Position numbers and translations under genes: made by a program. Source: CAZASK01 sp964487845 (GTDB lineage: Bacteria; Chlamydiota; Chlamydiia; Chlamydiales; FEN-1388). From it: a stretch of DNA of 27,604 nt. Each line of letters begins with the position of its first letter. Within the stretch, counting starts at the first letter, position 1. Shown in pieces: positions 21,758-27,604 of this stretch. The notes beneath the pieces were generated by a model. The model saw nothing but the letters and a program-made list of their open reading frames with translations. It was not told the DNA's origin and did not search any database. The stretch spans positions 1-27,604 of the forward strand of contig CAZASK010000019.1 of assembly GCA_964487845.1 (NCBI GenBank), written 5' to 3'.

Positions 21758-22123
21758 CTATCCATCTACACATGCGTGTGATGATAAAAGCTGAACATTT
21801 TTTGGATCTACCAGTCCTGTATACAACTGAAAGAGAAAAATGAGCGGAGACCCGAGAGTCAGAAATACCGTTACGGTCAAAGAGAAGGCTCTATCTATGC
21901 AAGCAAGGTCGTCCAAGCGAATGGCTTGGAAAATCATATGAGCAACATTTTCGATAATTGCGATTGGTCCGCCGACTGCACAGCCTGCTGTGATTACAAA
22001 GGCTGCGCCGACAGCGGCTAGTCGTCCATATACAGGTTTTTTTATTTGATTCACTCGGTCATATACTTCGCATGGAAACGTAGTAAAAACAAATTCAGTT
22101 ACCGGTAAATGAACATCACTCAT
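21758..22123 (-). CDS. Small membrane protein with two hydrophobic segments (Inc-like)
   Basis: An unrecognised 121-residue protein with a very good AAGGAG site 5 bases before the ATG. Residues about 35-67 form one long hydrophobic block rich in Ala, Gly and Val; residues about 80-103 form a second. A polar N-terminus of about 30 residues and a short C-terminal tail lie outside the membrane. This two-lobe pattern resembles chlamydial inclusion-membrane proteins, but a simple inner-membrane protein cannot be excluded. It is divergent from the cysteine-protease-like gene; the AT-rich 140 bases between them must hold both promoters. Confidence 0.6.
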   Translation of the reverse strand: MSDVHLPVTEFVFTTFPCEVYDRVNQIKKPVYGRLAAVGAAFVITAGCAVGGPIAIIENVAHMIFQAIRLDDLACIDRAFSLTVTVFLTLGSPLIFLFQLYTGLVDPKNVQLLSSHACVDG

Positions 22124-22264
22124 GACTCCTCCTTAAAACTATTATCACCTCGTTGTAGCATGTTGTTGTATATAATGTCAGTTTTTCCAACAAATATAAT
22201 AAAATAATACCAATAAAATATTGTATATTTTATAATTTGAATATTAGTGCACATTAGGAAAAAC

Positions 22265-23134
22265 ATGAATTGCCTAAGACAAAATGATCTTATCACAATA
22301 GAGGAAGTTTGCGACCTCATGGATGATGCGGTAGATAACATAACGTACTCCAGCCTTACAGCATCACAAATACCAGAGGTTACTGAAATCATAGACACTA
22401 CGTTAAGACTTAAAGTTTTCGACGAAATTGGGAATTCAAGAGAAGCGCTTGCTGAGTATTTTCAAAATAGTCTGGCAAATGGCACATGTCATGGTCAGAT
22501 GATTTCATTTTTTAAATCTAGGGGTAATAAAAATTTCTTATTGGAATCAGAGCATATTGATCAGAGCATACTCTATCAGGTGATCAATGAGATAAAAAAA
22601 CAAGCTCATAATGTGCTGTATGACATGCAAAATTTTACAGGTGAAGAAGAGCAAAAACCAACAGATGTGCATCACCTTGTGTTAAAAAAAGATGAAATGA
22701 ACGCGCTGATAGAGAAAATTGAGAAAGTAGAAAATGACTGTCTAGAAAATTATACTAAAAGCCATAGCATTTTGCTTACTCCTGAAGAGGGTGTATGTGC
22801 AAGTGCTATACCGCTATCAGAAAATTCTTCTACCAACCTAGATCAACTCCTATCTAAGGAGCAAGATTTGCTCATGAAAATCAAGATATATCCACTAGAG
22901 GATACTGAGGATAATCATGCGGTTGGTATAATGAAAATAAAAAACACATATCATCTCTACGATTCTGCAGATCGAGATGTTCGACTGTGTCGCTCATTTG
23001 ACTCACGAGCAGAGTTGATAAAAAATTTTTCTCTCAACTGTCAGAGTCTCTATAAAAAGAAAAAGATAACAAAAATAAAGTGCACTGTGCTTACCCCAAA
23101 GCAGCAAAATGTGAATGAAGAGATTCACTTTTAA
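22265..23134 (+). CDS. Candidate YopT/papain-like cysteine protease effector
   Basis: This 289-residue protein shows a possible catalytic triad of the clan CA papain-like fold in the right order. ANGTCHGQMISFF (71-83) places Cys75 at the start of a helix, like the 'G-x-C-x-G' site of YopT-type (C58) proteases. NHAVGIMKIK (217-226) carries His218 in a strand, and TYHLYDSADR (228-237) carries Asp233 in the next strand, followed by a 'FDSRAELIKNF' helix typical of these domains. The middle about 130 residues are helical and charged. I chose the ATG at 22265 because AGGA lies 6 bases upstream; GTG at 22247 is an alternative. No signal peptide is seen. Type III secretion and host targets are inference; sequence identity to any named protease is too low to judge by eye. 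Confidence 0.55.
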   Translation: MNCLRQNDLITIEEVCDLMDDAVDNITYSSLTASQIPEVTEIIDTTLRLKVFDEIGNSREALAEYFQNSLANGTCHGQMISFFKSRGNKNFLLESEHIDQSILYQVINEIKKQAHNVLYDMQNFTGEEEQKPTDVHHLVLKKDEMNALIEKIEKVENDCLENYTKSHSILLTPEEGVCASAIPLSENSSTNLDQLLSKEQDLLMKIKIYPLEDTEDNHAVGIMKIKNTYHLYDSADRDVRLCRSFDSRAELIKNFSLNCQSLYKKKKITKIKCTVLTPKQQNVNEEIHF

Positions 23135-24126
23135 GTTTTTATGAGCGCAGCAAGTGCAGGAGCTGTATTCGCATTTAAGCAGGGGACGACATCAAATTGC
23201 ACGCCTCCATGTCGAAGAAATTCATTTTTTACTTCCACATGTAGTTCGTATAACGTCTCTAAGCAGTCGGCAACGAAAGATGGGCTGATAACGAGTACTT
23301 TTTTCTTTCCTGACCCAGCAAGAGCTATCACTTCCTCGATAAGATAGGGGCGAAGCCACTCTTCTTTCCCTAGCCTTGATTGAAAGGCAATAGACCAGTT
23401 TGAAATTTGAGCTTTTTTTGCAACAAGGTGTGCGCTCTGTATGCAGCTTGCTCGATAACAGCTAGCTGAGTTGTTTCTTTTTTCGCAACAGCGCTCGGTA
23501 AAACATGAGCCCGTTGTATCATGACTTGCAACTTGTCTTTTAGGCAATCCATGGAAACTAAAAAGAACGGTATCATACGACTGAGGATTACATGCTGTAA
23601 GAGAGGCAGCAAGCGATTCAATATATGGAGGAAAAGTTGCAAATTCCTGGATATAGGTAATTTTTGGTATGACATTCCACGTAGCTATAAGAGACATGAT
23701 TTTCTCAAAAATTGAACCAGAAGTCGCGGAAGCGTGCTGAGGAAACAAAGGAAGAATAATCAGCTCTTTCGGGTCGGTTTGCTGAATTTCGAAGAGCACA
23801 TCTTTCAAAGATGGCTGTTGATAGCGCATGCCGAGATGAACTTTATACTCTGCTCCCAGTAGCTCTTGCAGTGCAATTTGTATTTGTTTTGAATAGACGA
23901 GGAGGGGAGAGCCCTCTTTCATCCAAATAGATTGGTAGCTTTCTGTAACCTGTTTTTTTCGTCTTGGAATGATGATTCCTCGTACGAGTAGGTGGCGCTT
24001 GATATACCCAATATCGATAACGCGAGGATCTAAGAGGAATTCAGTCAAATATCGATGAACAGCGTCTTGCGTGGCTGTATCGGGGGTTCCTAAGTTAACA
24101 AGTAGTATCTGTTTTTTATGATGCAT
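23131..24126 (-). CDS. hemH: Ferrochelatase
   Basis: The 331-residue protein has the diagnostic segments of HemH: LLVNLGTPDT (8-17), FSFHGLPKR (189-197) with the catalytic His192, AFQSRLGKEEWLRPY (247-261) and SPSFVADCLETLYE (281-294) with Glu290. It inserts Fe2+ into protoporphyrin (or, in some lineages, coproporphyrin) as the last step of haem synthesis. Between residues 208 and 228 five cysteines occur (208, 213, 214, 223, 228) where many relatives have few; some bacterial ferrochelatases hold a 2Fe-2S cluster with cysteines in this internal region. The stop codon overlaps the stop of the convergent protease-like gene by 4 bases. No obvious operon partner. Confidence 0.93.
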   Translation of the reverse strand: MHHKKQILLVNLGTPDTATQDAVHRYLTEFLLDPRVIDIGYIKRHLLVRGIIIPRRKKQVTESYQSIWMKEGSPLLVYSKQIQIALQELLGAEYKVHLGMRYQQPSLKDVLFEIQQTDPKELIILPLFPQHASATSGSIFEKIMSLIATWNVIPKITYIQEFATFPPYIESLAASLTACNPQSYDTVLFSFHGLPKRQVASHDTTGSCFTERCCEKRNNSASCYRASCIQSAHLVAKKAQISNWSIAFQSRLGKEEWLRPYLIEEVIALAGSGKKKVLVISPSFVADCLETLYELHVEVKNEFLRHGGVQFDVVPCLNANTAPALAALIKT

Positions 24127-24175
24127 AGCTGCATTCTAGCGTCTCTTCTGCTCATTCACAAGAATTATTGTTTTT

Positions 24176-24194
24176 ACATGATTGTCCATCATGT
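24176..24194. promoter_or_regulatory. Inverted repeat in the hemH / 24229 divergent gap
   Basis: ACATGAT (24176-24182) and ATCATGT (24188-24194) are perfectly inverted around a 5-base centre, 50 bases from the hemH start and 35 from the plus-strand start. The place and symmetry fit an operator, but no regulator is known. Confidence 0.35.
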
Positions 24195-24228
24195 AGTATG
24201 ACAAGAAGTCTAGAGAAGGAGCTTGAGT

Positions 24229-24819
24229 ATGGAAGTGCGTGGTGATGGACCAGGTGGTGTTTCCGGATTTGATTACTTTAAGGAAAATAACGGGCAACTA
24301 AACATAAAAAACAGAGAGTCGCTTGTAGCAAACGCTTTATCATCGGTTCGAAAAAGAGCAAAATATATTGTATCAGCACCACGCATCCAAGAAATAAGCT
24401 ACAACCCAGCAATTGAAAAAAAAACGACTCATCTCTGCATGCAATCGATAGTAGCAGGAGGTCATACTCTTGCAAAAATGAAAGCAAGTGACGCAATACA
24501 TCAATGTGTGCAGATGACATCACTAGATCTTGCGGAGGCTATTGGCGAACAAGCGAATCAGCTCGGGCCTCAAGAGCAAAAATTATTTTGGAATAATATT
24601 TCAGCTTTTTGCTTGAATGATGGTTCAAGCGCGGAGAAAAAGCAAGTGCTAGCTCTTGCTGCTGAGTTGCAAACGCTTGCGCAAAAACAAGAATATATGG
24701 CGCTTGCAAAGAAAATGCCGAATTCAAATCGTCTTGCACAATATATGACTCATATGTTTTCTCAGCCAGAGGTAATGCGTGCGTTTGATGAGCAAGTAGT
24801 TCGGGGCAAGAATTCATGA
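24229..24819 (+). CDS. Hypothetical protein, coupled to the secreted PARG-like gene
   Basis: A 196-residue soluble, mostly helical protein, not recognised. The ATG at 24229 follows AAGGAG (24216-24221) by 7 bases; TTG at 24223 is possible but less good. The N-terminus is glycine-rich (MEVRGDGPGGVSGFDYFKEN), the rest Ala/Gln/Lys-rich and probably a helical bundle. No hydrophobic segment. Its stop overlaps the next start in an ATGA arrangement (24816-24819), so the two products are translationally coupled and may act together, for example as partner or chaperone and secreted protein. That is inference from the overlap alone. Confidence 0.65.
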   Translation: MEVRGDGPGGVSGFDYFKENNGQLNIKNRESLVANALSSVRKRAKYIVSAPRIQEISYNPAIEKKTTHLCMQSIVAGGHTLAKMKASDAIHQCVQMTSLDLAEAIGEQANQLGPQEQKLFWNNISAFCLNDGSSAEKKQVLALAAELQTLAQKQEYMALAKKMPNSNRLAQYMTHMFSQPEVMRAFDEQVVRGKNS

Positions 24820-25784
24820 AGCCTATTAACCCAAAAAGATTTGTCGCATCCGCTGTTATCTTCTTATTTACAAATTTTTCATCGCCTGCGATGGCAAATG
24901 TAGATGCTTTGCCCATCTCTTTGCCTACTACAACTCAAGAAAGTGTAGTAGCTGCCGAAGCGCCTCAGGTGAATCTTGCAACTCCTCGTATCGTATATTA
25001 TCAAGACTCTTCTCAAACGCAGGCAAAGGCTACCATTCAGAGTATAGACTATGCCTATACAATACTCGCGGACCTCAAGCGTTTGCCCTTCAACTATGGC
25101 CATGACAAGGTGAATGTGGTTCATGGACATTATGGCGCGATAACGGGTGGATATGTATGCATGGCAGGCACAAACTTGGAAACAGGATATGTGAATATCA
25201 ACCAGGCGAATAATCCTTTAGAGAAAAACCTTATGGATCTGCTTGCTGCTCCGCATACATACAAGCTAAATCCAGACTTTGTGAATGCGCAGTTTTCACC
25301 TAAAATAGTTTCAGATTCTGTTACTGGATCTCGTCTATTGCTTATGGAAGCGTGGGATTTTCGCCTTGTACGTGATGTTACATATAGTGATGTCTCCATC
25401 CATCAAATGATGACACAAGCCTATTCTACCTTTAAAGCATATGCGCAGATCATGCGTAGCAAGCAACCAGATATGCCCATTGTCCTCCACACAAGCTATT
25501 GGGGGAGTAACTATCGCAATAATGCACGAGTGACAACAGCTATACAACTTCTTGCGGCACATTTAGCTGGTATTGATACAGTGCTTTTTCATGCGAATAT
25601 TCGTGGTGAAGATATGCAAGCTCTTGCAGATGCGCAAGGTTTTCTTCTGCAACAAGATGGCAAAAATGTAGGCGATATTCTTACAAGCTTGCTGCAGCTC
25701 AGTACGTCTCCTTCTTGGAGTGCTGGCACTTGTATGACGGCAGCTTTTGGAGATAGCAGCGAAACAACTATGGCAGCAAATTAA
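24816..25784 (+). CDS. Secreted protein resembling the poly(ADP-ribose) glycohydrolase (PARG) fold
   Basis: The 322-residue protein starts with a signal peptide (KRFVASAVIFLFTNFSSPAMA, likely cut after Ala27), so it is exported by Sec. The segment VLHTSYWGSNYRNNARV (223-239) followed by TTAIQLLAAHLAGIDTVLFH (240-259) closely follows the C-terminal PARG pattern 'T-G-N-W-G-C-G-x-F-G-G-D ... IQxLAAxxAGRDxxYF'. Upstream, YGAITGGYVCMAGTNLETGY (106-125) lies where PARGs carry 'GGG-x-QEE', but the QEE is not evident; Glu122 is the only candidate. PARGs remove ADP-ribose chains. Activity is therefore uncertain; a pseudoenzyme or ADP-ribose-binding protein is possible. The start overlaps the upstream gene (ATGA). 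Confidence 0.45.
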   Translation: MKPINPKRFVASAVIFLFTNFSSPAMANVDALPISLPTTTQESVVAAEAPQVNLATPRIVYYQDSSQTQAKATIQSIDYAYTILADLKRLPFNYGHDKVNVVHGHYGAITGGYVCMAGTNLETGYVNINQANNPLEKNLMDLLAAPHTYKLNPDFVNAQFSPKIVSDSVTGSRLLLMEAWDFRLVRDVTYSDVSIHQMMTQAYSTFKAYAQIMRSKQPDMPIVLHTSYWGSNYRNNARVTTAIQLLAAHLAGIDTVLFHANIRGEDMQALADAQGFLLQQDGKNVGDILTSLLQLSTSPSWSAGTCMTAAFGDSSETTMAAN

Positions 25785-25802
25785 CCTATTCGTTTTTGGG
25801 GA

Positions 25803-26300
25803 ATGATGATGATTCAGAGCGTTTTGAGCAAATTGCTATCTATCGTGTGCGTCTTTTTTTTATGTCAGTTTCCAGCATTTTTTCAACAATATCTTGTCTG
25901 TTTGAGTGGTCATGCAGCTGAGTGCAGTCGAGTGATCCGTTTATTAGAACATGGCGCTGAAAAAAATGGAAAAACACTCGATCAATTGGTCCACGCCTTT
26001 TTGCTTTCTCACGATATGGATAACCAGTCGATAGGAGAGGTGATTCATGCGCTCAAGCAAAGGCAGTCATGGCTGGAAGCCAGTAGAATTCAGCTGCAAG
26101 AATCGAGTGTTGGAAAGCGACCATTTATTTTTATGACCACGCTCGATAGAGAAATAGTGCAAGAGACGCTCTCTGGGTTCACAGTGCAGATCGCATTCAC
26201 CATAGAAACAGCCATATATGCGTTCTTAGGCCTTGTCATTGCTATGGGTATTGAAAAGTTGATGTCTTCGATGTGGAAAAAAATAAGAGCGTATGTATGA
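25803..26300 (+). CDS. DUF2937 family membrane protein
   Basis: The 165-residue product matches DUF2937 proteins in length and layout: an N-terminal hydrophobic helix (about 8-32) ending QFPAFFQQYLVCLSGH, a helical soluble middle with 'AEKNGKTLDQLVHAFL' and repeated Gln/Glu helices, the DREIVQETLSGFTVQIAFTIE segment, and a C-terminal helix (about 133-153). DUF2937 is an uncharacterised inner-membrane family of proteobacteria. Three ATG codons in a row (25803, 25806, 25809) follow GGGGA, and the third has the better spacing, so the exact start is open. It lies 18 bases after the PARG-like gene and is probably in its transcript. Confidence 0.75.
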   Translation: MMMIQSVLSKLLSIVCVFFLCQFPAFFQQYLVCLSGHAAECSRVIRLLEHGAEKNGKTLDQLVHAFLLSHDMDNQSIGEVIHALKQRQSWLEASRIQLQESSVGKRPFIFMTTLDREIVQETLSGFTVQIAFTIETAIYAFLGLVIAMGIEKLMSSMWKKIRAYV

Positions 26301-26352
26301 TGCCATTTGAGTCACAGGTTGTGTAGAAGAACACAATAAGAGGAGATGTATA

Positions 26353-27106
26353 ATGGAACCAATTAGTAAGCCGCAAATAAATCACGGCGATATGAAAAAG
26401 TTTATGGATACAAAGAAGCAACGTTTGGTGTTAGTGAAGGAAAATAATACAGTAACGCTGAAGGTCGTAGAAAAAGGAAAAGAATACAGCAATAAAAATT
26501 TGAATTTTTTTCAGAAGCTGATTGAAAGAATCCAGCAAAAGTATTTTTTGGGGAATTACTCTCTAAAAAAGATCACAAAACACGTGAACGAAAGCGGGGA
26601 CACTTCGGACAACGTTGGGGCAGCAATGATAAAAATTAAATGTCAAATAGGGAAGTTGAGTCGATCGATTTTAAGGAGAATATTCCCCTTTCTTAAAAAA
26701 AATATCGATATATCGCTAACGCATTACAAAACATTTGTCGATAGTGCACTTCAACGAGCTGTCGCGAGCAATAAGTATGAACAAGTGAAGCTATGTATTG
26801 AACAAGGTGCAGATGTAAATCAAGTTGATGAAAATGGGACTTCACCACTTCTTCTAGCAATCAGAAAGAAAAATAATAAAATTGCAGAACTACTTATCAA
26901 TGCAGAAGGGATAAATTTGAATACGGCTGATAGATTTGGTGGGACCCCACTTCATGTAGCATGCATGCAGGGTAATTCGGAAATTGTAGAACTACTTATC
27001 AATGCAGAAGGGATAGAGGTGAATAAGGCTGATAAATATTCTGGTTGCACACCACTTCATGTAGCATGCATGCAGGGTAATTCGGAAATTGTAGAACTAC
27101 TTATCA
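26353..27106 (+). CDS. Ankyrin-repeat protein, 5' part before the assembly gap
   Basis: The ATG follows AGGAG (26341-26345) by 7 bases. The first about 125 residues are basic and unassigned, with a hydrophobic-basic stretch at 101-115 (KLSRSILRRIFPFLKK). Ankyrin repeats start at about residue 128 and run to the gap in units of 34-35 residues, each with 'TPLHVAC...GNSEIVELLI'. Ankyrin proteins bind other proteins and are frequent host-directed factors of intracellular bacteria. Two consecutive units are identical over 55 bases (26947-27001 and 27052-27106), ending exactly at the gap. The same gene continues at 27207. Confidence 0.85.
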
Positions 27107-27206
27107 NNNNNNNNNNNNNNNNNNNNNNNNNNNNNNNNNNNNNNNNNNNNNNNNNNNNNNNNNNNNNNNNNNNNNNNNNNNNNNNNNNNNNNNNNNNNNN
27201 NNNNNN
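27107..27206. other. Assembly gap of 100 N inside the ankyrin array
   Basis: A run of exactly 100 N is a conventional placeholder, not a measured length. The left flank ends CTTATCA and the right flank begins ATGCAGAAGGG; joined directly they restore the normal repeat boundary (ATC AAT GCA GAA) in frame, so the true gap is zero or a multiple of about 102 bases. Confidence 0.95.
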
Positions 27207-27577
27207 ATGCAGAAGGGATAGAGGTGAATAAGGCTGATAAAAGGGGTGGGACACCACTTCATCTAGCAATCGACAGAAAAAACAATGAAATTGTAAAATT
27301 ACTTATCAATTCAGAAGGGATAAATGTGAATACGGCTGATCAAGATGGTTGGACACCACTTCATCTAGCAATCGACAGAGAAAACAATGAAATTGCAAAA
27401 CTACTTATCAATACAAAACGGATAGATGTGAATAAGGCTGATAAAAATGGTGCGACGCCACTTTTTCGAGCATGCGATTGGAATTGTCCAGAAATTGTAG
27501 AACTACTTATCAATGCAGAAGAGATAGATGTGAATAAGGCTAATAAAGATCAGCAATTCCCGCCAGAAGATTCCTAG
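27207..27577 (+). CDS. Ankyrin-repeat protein, 3' part after the assembly gap
   Basis: This is the continuation of the gene at 26353, read in the frame that starts GCA at 27209. It holds three full 34-residue ankyrin units (NKADKRGGTPLHLAIDRKNN, NTADQDGWTPLHLAIDREN and NKADKNGATPLFRACDW types) and a partial fourth that breaks at NKANKDQQFPPEDS and a TAG at 27575. The broken last unit departs from the consensus abruptly, so either the protein truly ends here or a frameshift shortened it. An ATG at 27224 is internal and not a real start. The last 27 bases of the window show nothing. Confidence 0.8.
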
Positions 27578-27604
27578 CGCGTCAAGCCACGTCAAGCTTA
27601 GATA

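Noticed and set aside
26800..27570. CRISPR-like regular repeats
   Set aside because: The periodicity is a 102-base coding repeat encoding ankyrin units, with no short repeats separated by unique spacers.
27224..27577. Independent small ankyrin gene starting at 27224
   Set aside because: The ATG is inside a repeat unit and the sequence continues the gene at 26353 across the gap.

Overview
The window looks like a chromosomal piece from an environmental member of the Chlamydiota (an amoeba- or arthropod-associated relative of Parachlamydia, Simkania or Rhabdochlamydia rather than a Chlamydia sensu stricto). The main evidence is a 53-residue basic protein of the type restricted to Chlamydiae and Verrucomicrobia at 10948-11109. 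It is followed on the same strand by ybeY and a CBS/CorC-type membrane protein, which I recall as the gene neighbourhood of Chlamydia trachomatis CT421.1 to CT423. Further support comes from many eukaryote-like proteins and a compact, AT-leaning genome style. The species cannot be named from sequence reading alone.

Layout, left to right. (1) 1-2353: an unknown helical protein, a HigBA-type toxin-antitoxin pair whose toxin seems to have lost its core, and a leucine-rich protein with a U-box/RING-like zinc motif (candidate E3 ubiquitin ligase effector). (2) 2496-4286: an RlmI-type rRNA methyltransferase and a membrane protein, closed by a strong hairpin. (3) 11317 down to 4315, all minus strand: two tiny conserved proteins, a terminator, then ybeY, a CorC-like protein, ribonuclease Y, a DUF3604 protein, a 2Fe-2S ferredoxin, a DUF1858/A-type Fe-S carrier fusion and an unknown protein. 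(4) 17668 down to 11406, minus strand: RNase R, two tandem DUF502 membrane proteins, a classical protein tyrosine phosphatase-like protein and an NSS sodium symporter. (5) 17849-20368: leucyl-tRNA synthetase with terminator. (6) 20410-21757: a gene graveyard with a 17-bp inverted repeat, a small dispersed repeat, a broken leucine-rich-repeat gene and a scrambled remnant of a second leuS. (7) 21758-27577: an Inc-like small membrane protein, a candidate YopT/papain-like cysteine protease, ferrochelatase, an unknown gene translationally coupled to a secreted protein resembling the poly(ADP-ribose) glycohydrolase fold, a DUF2937 membrane protein, and an ankyrin-repeat protein interrupted by a 100-N assembly gap.

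How the parts fit. RNA metabolism is strongly represented (RlmI-like, YbeY, RNase Y, RNase R, LeuRS). The Fe-S and haem genes (ferredoxin, A-type carrier, ferrochelatase with a cysteine-rich loop) form a second theme. Scattered singly between these housekeeping genes are proteins that look built to act on host ubiquitin, phosphotyrosine, ADP-ribose or protein targets, as expected for an obligate intracellular bacterium with a type III secretion system elsewhere in the genome. Secretion of any of them is inferred, not seen. No tRNA, rRNA, CRISPR array or intact transposase was found.
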